This document shows positions 18,707 to 25,317 of a stretch of 42,636 nucleotides of DNA, piece after piece. Position 1 is the first letter of the stretch; every line of letters starts with the position of its first letter. Below the pieces are notes generated by a model. That model was not told where the DNA came from. It did no database searches and saw nothing but the letters and a program-made list of their open reading frames with translations. Location of the stretch: assembly GCA_018304205.1 (NCBI GenBank), contig JAGVWR010000016.1:1-42636 (forward strand). The letters run 5' to 3'. A program made the position numbers and the translations under genes. Source of the DNA: Candidatus Pacearchaeota archaeon. Lineage in GTDB: Archaea > Nanobdellota > Nanobdellia > Pacearchaeales > GW2011-AR1.

Positions 18707-18787
18707 CTACAACCTCCAGCGGGCATCAAGAACTCCTATTCTTGAGTGCGATCAAGATCTGAAGATCTTGACGTTCTAGGAGTCCAG
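18707..18787 (-). promoter_or_regulatory. Structured 5' leader of the SpoIIM-like gene
   Basis: The 80 bases before the ATG hold two perfect hairpins: 18726-18732 pairs with 18739-18745 (7 bp), and 18752-18760 pairs with 18763-18771 (9 complementary bases, 2-nt centre). The six-base loop of the first (18733-18738, CTCCTA on the plus strand) is complementary to 18777-18782, allowing a pseudoknot. The 15-base block 18773-18787 and the CTACAACCT next to the start recur in the leader at 22398-22428. Pairing of the CTCC block with the GGAGG ribosome-binding site is a possible alternative fold. Confidence 0.5.
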
Positions 18788-18850
18788 CAACATTTAAACA
18801 ATACATTTTTTCACCTTTTTATATTTTTAAGAAACGACTTATGTTTTTAT

Positions 18851-18867
18851 AGTTAATCTTTCTTTAA
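18851..18867. repeat. 17-bp direct repeat, left copy
   Basis: The 17 bases AGTTAATCTTTCTTTAA are repeated exactly at 20044-20060. The copies bracket the reverse-transcriptase fragment and the DGR-like target gene. On the minus strand both copies fall in short reading frames ending KERLT-I/V-K, so they may be ends of duplicated gene debris, not an insertion target site. Confidence 0.55.
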
Positions 18868-18891
18868 GCTGTAAAGTTAAAGACACCTATT

Positions 18892-19035
18892 TTAGATAGG
18901 CCATCCAAATTTTATCTTATCCAAAATCGCATCAATAATTTTCTTTTTTATTTTCTCTCTTAGTTTATGCGTGTTTGCCCATTTTGCATAAGCCTGCCAA
19001 CCTTGATAACTTTCTGCTAAAGTTTTAAAATCAAT
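18892..19035 (-). pseudogene. C-terminal fragment of a DGR-type reverse transcriptase
   Basis: The minus strand encodes 47 residues and a stop, beginning IDFKTLAESYQGWQAYAK and continuing WANTHKLREKI before a Lys-rich helix. The pattern S-Y-x-G-W-x-x-Y-x-K-x-A-N-T-x-x-L-R resembles the C-terminal thumb end of diversity-generating retroelement reverse transcriptases as I know them. There is no start codon and none of the catalytic palm (no YxDD). Going upstream, the frame runs directly into the GC hairpin and target-gene variable region. The fragment therefore looks like what is left after a deletion fused the target gene's 3' end to the RT tail. The 24 bases between the target stop and the fragment contain no other gene. 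Confidence 0.55.
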
Positions 19036-19043
19036 TTGGCGCG

Positions 19044-19058
19044 GCGCGCTTAACGCGC
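19044..19058. repeat. GC-rich hairpin overlapping the end of the DGR-like target gene
   Basis: The bases GCGCG (19044-19048) and CGCGC (19054-19058) form a GC stem around CTTAA in otherwise AT-rich DNA; the stop codon of the target gene lies in the loop. DGR variable regions are usually followed by an initiation-of-homing site and a hairpin, so its position is meaningful. Confidence 0.5.
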
Positions 19059-19811
19059 AACAGAAACTACCCTGCCACTGTCACTCGAGTAAGCGAGATT
19101 ATCGTCGTCCGAGTAAACACTGAGGTTCCAGTACAAGCACAACCTCGAAAGTTGTTGATCATTAGTATACCAAGTTCTGTTTCCATTTTCTTTATCTAAG
19201 CTTTTAGGAAGACCTCTTTCGTCTGTTTCATTAAATCTATATTCATTCCATTTAGTGTCAAATCGATCATCATGAATTACTGTAAATTCACCAGTTGGAA
19301 CTAATCTTAGACCGTATCCATTTTTATCTTGAGACCAAGCTTCAACTTTTAAGCCATAGACCATCGCAGGAACTTCTAAACTATCTACTCTTTGAGCCAA
19401 TTCTTCAAATATTGGTAGATTTATTCGATTACCTTTTTTAGTGCCTCTTAGGATAAGAGCTCTTGTGTCAACATAGTGTTTTCCCCTTGTAGCATCAAAT
19501 ACTTTTGCATCATTTAATTCAGCTAAAAGTCCTGTCCTAGCTCCATGAGGTTCTAAAGTTTGATCAGCAAGTATTTGTAAAAATGGTGTTGACCCAGCAG
19601 GACTGCCATCTATTTCATATAAACCAAAAGAATCATTTCCTCCAAATCCTCCTTGTTCAATACTAGCATTTATCTTAGTTCTGAGAGATTCATATAAATA
19701 TCTACCAAAAACTCCTGAAGGAATGGAATGACTTTCTACAACATTTGTTGATCTTCTAGGCAAGAATACAAATTGTGAAAGATCTATTTCGCTACCTACT
19801 GTTTGAGTCAT
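19050..19811 (-). CDS. DGR-type target protein with C-terminal C-type-lectin-like variable region
   Basis: The 253-residue protein has no signal peptide or TM segment. Its last 33 residues, starting LSRLCLYWNLSVYSDDDNLA and ending SGRVVSVAR, have the hallmark of a DGR variable region in a C-type lectin (FGE-like) fold. Short invariant positions (L, S, G-R-V) alternate with Y, W, N, D and S codons of NNY form. The N-terminal 200 residues (FLPRRSTNVV, GGFGGNDSFGLYEIDG, TRALILRGTKKGNR) should form the scaffold, but I do not recognise a specific subfamily. Such proteins are ligand-binding or attachment proteins diversified by reverse transcription. The variable end is clearly GC-richer than its surroundings. 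A TATA box about 25 bases upstream suggests it is still expressed. Confidence 0.78.
   Translation of the reverse strand: MTQTVGSEIDLSQFVFLPRRSTNVVESHSIPSGVFGRYLYESLRTKINASIEQGGFGGNDSFGLYEIDGSPAGSTPFLQILADQTLEPHGARTGLLAELNDAKVFDATRGKHYVDTRALILRGTKKGNRINLPIFEELAQRVDSLEVPAMVYGLKVEAWSQDKNGYGLRLVPTGEFTVIHDDRFDTKWNEYRFNETDERGLPKSLDKENGNRTWYTNDQQLSRLCLYWNLSVYSDDDNLAYSSDSGRVVSVAR
19077..19133 (-). other. Core of the DGR variable region (VR)
   Basis: In minus-strand order the changing codons are TAC TGG AAC, AGT, TAC, GAC GAC GAT AAT, TAC, AGT GAC AGT, separated by CTC, GTT, TCG, CTC, GCT and TCG. Twelve of thirteen are NNY codons that arise from AAC or AAT by changes at the two adenines only, and TGG arises from AGG or AAG. 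This is the footprint of adenine-specific mutagenic retrohoming. The template repeat was not found in the window, so the parental sequence is inferred. Confidence 0.7.
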
Positions 19812-19830
19812 AAATTTTTTATAGATAAAT

Positions 19831-19840
19831 AGTATTTAAA
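19831..19840 (-). promoter_or_regulatory. TATA box of the DGR-like target gene
   Basis: Minus-strand TTTAAATACT lies 20-29 bases upstream of the ATG at 19811, at archaeal TATA spacing for a leaderless or very short-leader mRNA. Confidence 0.45.
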
Positions 19841-19897
19841 GCTTTCCTATTTGTTACTATTAAATAGTTAATGCTGAAAACCTTGCGCTCTTTTTTC

Positions 19898-20008
19898 ATG
19901 TACTGAAAAATATATAATGTCATGTACATGAAAATCAAAAGCATGATGCGGCGCTCATGCTTTGGATGCTAGAAAAATCTTTTATGGTTTTCCGTCAAGT
20001 TTCTTGAC
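19898..20008. repeat. Three consecutive perfect stem-loops upstream of the DGR-like target gene
   Basis: This gene-free stretch (19812-20034) holds CATGTAC (19898-19904) pairing with GTACATG (19924-19930), AGCATGA (19940-19946) pairing with TCATGCT (19955-19961) around a GC-rich 8-base loop, and GTCAAG (19994-19999) pairing with CTTGAC (20003-20008) around TTT. No ORF, tRNA or copy of the variable region is visible. The hairpins could be terminators, a structured RNA, or remnants of the lost DGR core. Confidence 0.4.
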
Positions 20009-20034
20009 ATAAAATAGATTGAAGTTGGTGTCGT

Positions 20035-20245
20035 TTACTTAACAGTTAATCTTTCTTTAACTCTGATTAAAGCAAGTTCAATCTTGCTTTGCTTTTCATC
20101 TACTTGTTTAATTTCCTGCTTTTTTTTCGTAATTGTTCTGATAGTGTTTTATGTAGTGGTCTTCAAGAGGTTTGAGAAACATTAAAGCTGCGAAAGTTGA
20201 TAGTGATGCTAAGTGATACGTTCTATCTGTTTTTGTAATTTCAGT
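20035..20245 (-). pseudogene. Frame-disrupted small ORF downstream of prefoldin alpha
   Basis: Just after the prefoldin stop, the minus strand reads about 46 codons starting TEITKTDRTYHLASLSTFAA and ending NYEKKAGN at a stop (20108-20110). Switching frame at a run of eight A (20120-20127 on the plus strand as T) continues the protein-like sequence as KKKQEIKQVDEKQSKIELAL to KERLTVK and a stop at 20035. There is no good start codon; the only ATG in the first frame would give 24 residues. I read it as gene debris or a frameshifted small gene of unknown function. A homopolymer sequencing error is possible. Confidence 0.35.
20044..20060. repeat. 17-bp direct repeat, right copy
   Basis: Exact second copy of the 17 bases at 18851-18867, in the same orientation, lying in the last codons of the frame-disrupted ORF. 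The two copies enclose about 1.2 kb holding the RT fragment, target gene and hairpins. Confidence 0.55.
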
Positions 20246-20246
20246 G

Positions 20247-20651
20247 TTATTTCTTATCTTTATTCTTGGTTTCTTCCACTTTCTGAATTATTGAATATAG
20301 CTCAGAATAATACATTTCTCTTTGCGCGCCTATTTGTAGTCTGGCTTCTTCTAGTTTACCTAATTGATTTTCTACAACTTCTAAAGTCTGCTCAGGGGTT
20401 TTCTTTACTACAATTCCAGAACCTACTTCTACAAACATAATTTTCTCTTGGAGCTGTGCTTTAAGAAAAATGCCTCTTCCAAAAGAAGAAAGAATTTCTT
20501 TTTCCTTGGACTCTGAGAAAATTGTTAGATTTTCTCTAAGTGCTGATAAGTCTATAATCTGGGAGTCTAAGAGCTCTATGTGTTGATCTATTTCTCCAAG
20601 CTGTTTTTCTATAAAGGAAGCTCGCATTACTGTTTCTTGATCCATATTCAA
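20247..20651 (-). CDS. pfdA: Prefoldin alpha subunit
   Basis: The 134-residue protein has the prefoldin alpha layout. An N-terminal coiled coil (IEKQLGEIDQHIELLDSQII) leads to a beta-hairpin core with ILSSFGRGIFLKAQL and MFVEVGSGIVVKKTPEQ, then a C-terminal coiled coil ending in a charged Lys tail. The GSGIVVEK-type segment is the family's signature. Two alpha and four beta subunits form the jellyfish-shaped chaperone that delivers unfolded proteins to the thermosome. The partner beta subunit is at 41814. The protein starts MNMDQ, and the second Met is an equally plausible start. Confidence 0.88.
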   Translation of the reverse strand: MNMDQETVMRASFIEKQLGEIDQHIELLDSQIIDLSALRENLTIFSESKEKEILSSFGRGIFLKAQLQEKIMFVEVGSGIVVKKTPEQTLEVVENQLGKLEEARLQIGAQREMYYSELYSIIQKVEETKNKDKK

Positions 20652-20690
20652 CCTATAAATTAAGGGGATTTAAAGGTTTTTATGAAGGGC

Positions 20691-21347
20691 TTACTTGTAC
20701 TTTTTCTCGAAAAACTTTCTTACCTCTTCATAGATTGTTTCCCAATCTTTACAATTAACTACCTTCAATTTGGTTTTAATAGGCGTTTTATTATAATGGA
20801 AAATTGTGCCCTTATAATTTTTAGATAGAGATTCTATCACACTAGAACTATCATCAATAAAACCAACTATTTTTGGATATAGCTCTTCTATAACTTGTGC
20901 TTTCCATTTATTTGCATCTTTTGTTGGTACTTTATCCGGCCTACAAATTATTGGGGCCATAGGAAAACCGTTCTTTTGTAGCCAGTCTCTTGTTGCAGCC
21001 CTAACTAATTCTGGGCGTATTGTTATGTATGCGGCAATTGGAATTATTTCATTTATTTTATTAAGAAAATGATTTGAATTTTCAATGAGGGGTAATTCTT
21101 TTTGGAATTTAGTTGAATTTCTTTTTTCTTCCATCCATTTTAGGGCTTTTTCTGATTGCCAATAAGGAACATTTTGAGTATAACTATATTTATCAACAAT
21201 TTCTTTAGCTGAAAGATTTTCAGGGTTTCCAAACAATTTTTGCATTTCTTTCGCCCAGCGACCTACAGTCCAAGAAAGAGTTTCGTCTATATCAACTCCT
21301 AGGCCAGTTTCGTTAATCTGGACAAGACTTCGGGTATCACTCTTCAT
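20691..21347 (-). CDS. HAD-superfamily phosphatase, 5'-deoxynucleotidase-like
   Basis: HAD motif I is GVDIDETLSW near residues 17-26, with the nucleophile Asp and the +2 Asp. Motif II is the AAYITIRPE segment, motif III the Lys in the KDANKWKA region, and motif IV VGFIDDSSSV with its Asp pair. A helical cap separates motifs I and II. The 218-residue size and DxDET motif fit the NT5C (5'(3')-deoxyribonucleotidase-like) group that removes phosphate from nucleotides. Substrate specificity cannot be read. It lies about 40 bases upstream of prefoldin alpha on the same strand. Confidence 0.72.
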   Translation of the reverse strand: MKSDTRSLVQINETGLGVDIDETLSWTVGRWAKEMQKLFGNPENLSAKEIVDKYSYTQNVPYWQSEKALKWMEEKRNSTKFQKELPLIENSNHFLNKINEIIPIAAYITIRPELVRAATRDWLQKNGFPMAPIICRPDKVPTKDANKWKAQVIEELYPKIVGFIDDSSSVIESLSKNYKGTIFHYNKTPIKTKLKVVNCKDWETIYEEVRKFFEKKYK

Positions 21348-21381
21348 AATAGCTGGATGGGAACTGCCTTAATAAATTAGA

Positions 21382-21918
21382 CTAAGTTTTTATTTCAAGG
21401 AGCTGAATTTTTTCAAAAAAAAGTTTCTCTTCGTCTATGACCTTAAAGGACATTCTTTGTTTTTTTAATAAAGAATCTATATTTCCTCTTGGGGTTAGAG
21501 ATGAAAGAACTAGAAGAATAACTCCTTCCTTTTTTAAGTGATCTTTTGCTTGTTTTAGAAACTTAACTATTATTTCGTCGCCTCTTTTTCCACCAGTCGT
21601 TATTTTTCTTGATTCTTTGTCTTCGCGTTTGTCTCTTGGAAGATAAGGAGGATTAAAAGCAATTACATCAAACTTTTCTTCCTTTTTTATATTTGAGAAT
21701 AGATTTGATTTTACAGTATTGATTTCTTGCTTTTTTAGATCTTTTATTGCTTCTTCATTTATGTCTAATGCAAGAATCGACTTTGCTTCGCATTTTTTTG
21801 CTTCAATTGATTGGATGCCGCTTCCGGTTCCAACATCAAGAAAAATCTTATTTCTTACATAAAACTTTAAATTTCTTTGCAGAAGAAAAGAATCTTCTTT
21901 AGGAACATAAATCATCAT
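21382..21918 (-). CDS. HemK2/Mtq2-like protein N5-glutamine methyltransferase
   Basis: This is a short class I methyltransferase. It opens with VPKEDSFLLQRNL, typical of the HemK2/MTQ2 branch, followed by the SAM motif DVGTGSG at residues 28-34 and the catalytic NPPYLP at 89-94, which binds the side-chain amide of Gln. At 178 residues it matches the archaeal/eukaryotic form that methylates the GGQ glutamine of aRF1 with the help of Trm112, and lacks the extra N-terminal domain of bacterial PrmC. It overlaps the preceding gene as ATGA (21915-21918), so the two are coupled. Confidence 0.82.
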   Translation of the reverse strand: MMIYVPKEDSFLLQRNLKFYVRNKIFLDVGTGSGIQSIEAKKCEAKSILALDINEEAIKDLKKQEINTVKSNLFSNIKKEEKFDVIAFNPPYLPRDKREDKESRKITTGGKRGDEIIVKFLKQAKDHLKKEGVILLVLSSLTPRGNIDSLLKKQRMSFKVIDEEKLFFEKIQLLEIKT

Positions 21919-22397
21919 GCTATCAATTTAAGAAGTTGATCACCAAAGAACACTGCTGCTCCAATTGCTAGAAGAATTAGAACTAAAAGAATAATTAATC
22001 CGATAATTAATATTTTTTTACCTTTACCTGATTTTTGTTGAGTGTTTGGCTGCACCATATAAGGAGGTAGGCTTTGAGCTTGTGGCTGCGGCCTTTGAAT
22101 ATTTACATCTGGCTTTGGCATATCAAAATTATCTGTAATTTTTGGTTTTTCTTGCAATTTATCTAATTTGTCAATTTCGTCTACTCTACTGCCCTGATCT
22201 TGGTCTTCATCTTCTACTTCTTCTCTTTTTATAATGGGACTAGCTAAAATAGATGAAACTCCCTGAGTTAACGACTCTGCTGCAGCTTTAACTTCTGCAG
22301 GATTATAACCTGCATTGATAAACGATCTTGCTGCCGAGTCTAAAGAATAACCCCTTTCTATTGCATTCTTTAACCCTGCGGCTATTTCGTCTCTCAT
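21915..22397 (-). CDS. Helical (UBA/CUE-like) N-terminus plus C-terminal TM anchor protein
   Basis: The 160-residue protein has three parts. Residues 1-45 form a small three-helix domain (IERGYSLDSAARSFINAGYN, then PAEVKAAAESL) reminiscent of a UBA-like fold. A Pro/Gln/Asp-rich disordered linker spans about 50-120. A C-terminal TM helix near 128-152 (ILIIGLIILLVLILLAIGAA) follows a basic GKGKK. It would be tail-anchored with the helical domain in the cytoplasm. I recognise the type from DPANN genomes but not a function. Its leader shares a 15-base block with the SpoIIM-like gene. Confidence 0.65.
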   Translation of the reverse strand: MRDEIAAGLKNAIERGYSLDSAARSFINAGYNPAEVKAAAESLTQGVSSILASPIIKREEVEDEDQDQGSRVDEIDKLDKLQEKPKITDNFDMPKPDVNIQRPQPQAQSLPPYMVQPNTQQKSGKGKKILIIGLIILLVLILLAIGAAVFFGDQLLKLIA

Positions 22398-22450
22398 ACT
22401 ACAACCTCTCCAGGTTCTAGGAGTCCAGGGTTTAGATGGAGTTCCAGCGA
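22398..22450 (-). promoter_or_regulatory. 5' leader sharing a conserved block with the SpoIIM-like gene
   Basis: The bases 22414-22428 (GTTCTAGGAGTCCAG, plus strand) equal 18773-18787, and CTACAACCT at 22399-22407 equals 18707-18715. On the mRNA, CTGGACTCCTAGAAC is followed by TGGAGAGG, the ribosome-binding site, only 15 bases before the start; the CTCC and GGAG tracts can pair. CTGGAACTCC a little upstream repeats the theme. The other leader looks like this one with a double hairpin inserted. Confidence 0.5.
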
Positions 22451-22467
22451 CCGATTTTTATTTTTTA

Positions 22468-23805
22468 TCATAGTTTAAGTTCTTGTCCGTTTTGCATTAA
22501 ATGAACTGTTTTGTTTAATTTGTATCCCATTTCTTGAGCTAAATCCGCGCCAGCTGTGAGCTTTTTAAGTTCTCCATGCGAAGGAATTACATTTTCTGGA
22601 TTTGTGAGTCTTATCAAATCTCTTAAATCCTCTCTTCCACCATGGCCGGAAACGTGAACATTATCAAATATCCTCACTTGATGCTTTCTTAACCTCTTTT
22701 CAAGTTGATCCCTATTCAATTCGTTTATTGGAGTAGGAATTGTCTTTGACGAGAATATAATATGATCGTCACTTGATAAATTTAACGGAAGCTGATTTCT
22801 TGACATCCTATCAAGAATAGATCCTGGTTCGCCTTGGTGTCCAGTACAAACTATAAGATAGTCTTTTTTGTTTTTATTTACTTGTTTAAGCACTTTTTCT
22901 AACTGCCTTCTATATGTTAACAATCTTATTTGATTAGAAAATGGACATTTTCCTATATTTTTTGCTGCAGTTACATATTTGTTTAAACTTCTTCCTAAAA
23001 ATAATACTTGTCTGCCTAATCTATTTCCAAATTCTGCAATTGATTTTAATCTTGCTATATGTGAAGAGAAAGTTGTAATGATCATGCCTGAATTTCTATT
23101 TTCTGTTGTAAAGAATACGTCTTCTAATAAACCTCTAGCAATTTTTTCTGAAGGCGTTTTTCTGTCGTCTTGAGCATATAGACAATCTACAACTAATGCT
23201 TTTATTCCTATTTTTGATAATTCTTTTAATCTTTTATAATTGGGCTTATCTCCAAAAACCGGAGAATTATCAAGTTTGTAATCGTTTGCATATAGTATAA
23301 TGCCTTTAGGGGTATGAACTGCTATAATTGCACTTTGAATAGTTGAATGAGTAATATTGATAAATTCAACTTTGTATTGTTTTCTTCCTTTTGTGAAATA
23401 TGTGCCGTCTGGTTTTATTGGAATAATTCTATTGTTTACATGTCCTTGATTATCTGCACTTAATATTTTTAAGACTTCCATTGTGTAGGGTGTTCCAACA
23501 ACATCTGCCTTATATCGAAAACCGTTATATTGAATTGCTCCAACGTGATCTAGATGGGCGTGTGAAATTAATAATGCTCTTACTTTATCTCTTAAACCTT
23601 TTTTATCTAAATAAATATCATCTGGCAATGCTCCGAGATTTCTCATTCCTTTTTCAGTTGGAATTTTTTCTCTTTCTGCTACCCCTACAATTGCAGGCAA
23701 GAACAAACCATCATCAAAAAGAATAACGTCTTCACCTAAATCCAAGGCAGTCATGTTCTTTCCAACCTCGTTGTAACCACCTATGGCATGTATTTTCATA
23801 TCCAT
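22468..23805 (-). CDS. rnj: Ribonuclease J (archaeal beta-CASP metallo-beta-lactamase)
   Basis: The 445-residue protein has the full RNase J pattern. The start MKIHAIGGYNEVGKNMT is followed by FDDG, the metal-binding HAHLDH at about 82-87, and a later metal His in FINITHST. Motif 4 is ILYANDYKLD, the beta-CASP domain spans roughly residues 205-370 with GRSLNKY and TGHQGEPGS, and the closing HVSGHGGREDLRDLIRL and IPSHGELKKL complete it. Archaeal RNase J is a 5'-3' exoribonuclease that degrades mRNA from its 5' end. The second Met (residue 3) is an equally likely start. Downstream on the same strand are the tail-anchored protein and HemK2. Confidence 0.88.
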   Translation of the reverse strand: MDMKIHAIGGYNEVGKNMTALDLGEDVILFDDGLFLPAIVGVAEREKIPTEKGMRNLGALPDDIYLDKKGLRDKVRALLISHAHLDHVGAIQYNGFRYKADVVGTPYTMEVLKILSADNQGHVNNRIIPIKPDGTYFTKGRKQYKVEFINITHSTIQSAIIAVHTPKGIILYANDYKLDNSPVFGDKPNYKRLKELSKIGIKALVVDCLYAQDDRKTPSEKIARGLLEDVFFTTENRNSGMIITTFSSHIARLKSIAEFGNRLGRQVLFLGRSLNKYVTAAKNIGKCPFSNQIRLLTYRRQLEKVLKQVNKNKKDYLIVCTGHQGEPGSILDRMSRNQLPLNLSSDDHIIFSSKTIPTPINELNRDQLEKRLRKHQVRIFDNVHVSGHGGREDLRDLIRLTNPENVIPSHGELKKLTAGADLAQEMGYKLNKTVHLMQNGQELKL

Positions 23806-23911
23806 GACTTAAATTAGAAATGGTAGTTTAAATATATATTTAAAACCCAACCTTTGATATATACTTTATGATATAATTTTGTTTAAATATGAATTAACTA
23901 TTGATTTTTTT

Positions 23912-24406
23912 ATGGAACAAAGAGACATTAAATTAACAGTTGCTAGGTATGTTGTTGCTAATTCTGTGGCTTTGAAGGGAATGCTTACTAAACCTCATTA
24001 TTTTAACTTTGGAGGAAAAAGTTTAGATGAAACTTCTTGTGGAGGATATAAAACCTTTAAAGGGTATGTAGTTGACATTCTAGCAGAGAGAATTGAGGAG
24101 AGAGATTTTTTCGGGTGGTGCATTCCCGATAGTCCTAACCAAGCAGGTAATTGCGGTAATTCAAAATTAATCCCCCTCACTAAACTTCAATATACTAGTA
24201 TTGTTGTAGGAAACTCCGGAAAAATTACTGAAAAACAAGATGGCCTTTTGATAGTAATCCCTCCTATCAAACAAAGGAATTATTTAGAAGATTTGAAGAA
24301 TAAAAGAGATTTTAGAAAATATTCAGAATCTGTAGATTTGGGCAGTAATTTTGGTGAAAAGGTAGATGTCTTTAAAGGAATAGAAAGACTGTTTTCTAAT
24401 AAATAG
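23912..24406 (+). CDS. Hypothetical soluble protein
   Basis: I do not recognise this 164-residue product. The ATG at 23912 is preferred over an upstream TTG at 23879. The sequence has many predicted beta strands and two notable segments, FNFGGKSLDETSCGGYKTFK and FFGWCIPDSPNQAGNCGNSK, with three cysteines in all. There is no signal peptide or TM segment. It stands alone between divergent RNase J and the protease gene, with TATA-like TATATATTTAAAA and TGATATATAC elements upstream. Confidence 0.5.
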   Translation: MEQRDIKLTVARYVVANSVALKGMLTKPHYFNFGGKSLDETSCGGYKTFKGYVVDILAERIEERDFFGWCIPDSPNQAGNCGNSKLIPLTKLQYTSIVVGNSGKITEKQDGLLIVIPPIKQRNYLEDLKNKRDFRKYSESVDLGSNFGEKVDVFKGIERLFSNK

Positions 24407-24450
24407 TTACATTTCATAAGTTATAAAAAGAAACTTTATCTATTTATTTA

Positions 24451-25317
24451 ATGTCGAAGTATCAGGATGAAAATAGTAGTCATAAAACACACAGAAATGT
24501 GCTATATGGAATTGTTGTAATACTAATTGTATTTCAAACTGTGTCTTTTACAGTTTTAAGCTTGCAAATATCAAAACTTAATATTGAGCTTGAAAGTACT
24601 AGTGCAAATTTAAGTTCTCAGTTTAATTCTAGACTTGAGAGTAATGATGCAAATTATAGGGCAGAATTTAAGGCCATAGGCGAAACACTTGCTCAACAAA
24701 AAGCTGATATAAAACAAGAAATAAATTTAATTAAATCTTCTCAGGAAGATTTTTCTGGAATAATAGAAGATTCTGTTAGGTCTATTGTAAGCGTGGCAAC
24801 GGATAAATCCGTAGGATCTGGATTTGTTGTTAATTCTGAAGGATATATACTAACAAATCAGCACGTTATAGCTGATGCGACTAAAATAAGTGTTCTTACC
24901 TATGATAGAGAGATATTAAGTGCTAAATTAATTGCTTCTGATGAGAAAAAAGATGTTGCATTATTAAAAGTAAGTGAAAATATTGAAGCTCTTGAGCTTG
25001 CAGATTCTTCTAATCTACAAGTTGGGAAAAAAGTAATTGCGATTGGAAACCCTTATGGATTGAGTTTTACGGTAACTGAAGGCATCATATCTGCGCTTGA
25101 TAGATCCGGGCCTGGAGGAAACAATATTTATATTCAGACCGACGTTTCATTAAATCCTGGGAACTCTGGAGGGCCTTTGATAGATACTGAAGGAAAAGTT
25201 ATTGGAATAAATAACTTTAAAGTTGGAGGAGAAGCAGAAGGACTAGGATTTGCCCTGGAAAGCAATGAAATAAAACTAGTAATAAATCAGCTCACAAATC
25301 AAACTATAATAACATGA
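24451..25317 (+). CDS. Membrane-anchored trypsin-like (HtrA/S1C) serine protease without PDZ domain
   Basis: A cytosolic basic start is followed by one TM helix (about 19-39) and a coiled coil (about 40-98). The S1C protease domain has all three catalytic residues: His138 in LTNQHVI, Asp168 in KKDVALLK, and Ser239 in NPGNSGGPL. The protein ends at residue 288, just after the second beta-barrel, so the PDZ domain usual in DegP/DegS is missing. It probably cleaves misfolded or surface proteins outside the membrane. The last bases overlap the Pop5 start as ATGA (25314-25317), an unexpected coupling of a protease with an RNase P subunit. Confidence 0.87.
   Translation: MSKYQDENSSHKTHRNVLYGIVVILIVFQTVSFTVLSLQISKLNIELESTSANLSSQFNSRLESNDANYRAEFKAIGETLAQQKADIKQEINLIKSSQEDFSGIIEDSVRSIVSVATDKSVGSGFVVNSEGYILTNQHVIADATKISVLTYDREILSAKLIASDEKKDVALLKVSENIEALELADSSNLQVGKKVIAIGNPYGLSFTVTEGIISALDRSGPGGNNIYIQTDVSLNPGNSGGPLIDTEGKVIGINNFKVGGEAEGLGFALESNEIKLVINQLTNQTIIT

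Noticed and set aside
18721..18787. Possible tRNA in the structured leader
   Set aside because: Hairpins are present but there is no acceptor stem, no seven-base TTCRANN T-loop with a five-base stem, and no anticodon arm; the region fits a leader next to a ribosome-binding site better.
19812..20246. Template repeat of the DGR in the spacer upstream of the target gene
   Set aside because: I compared the variable-region sequence by eye with this spacer and neighbouring gaps on both strands and saw no copy. A computed search of the full genome would be decisive.
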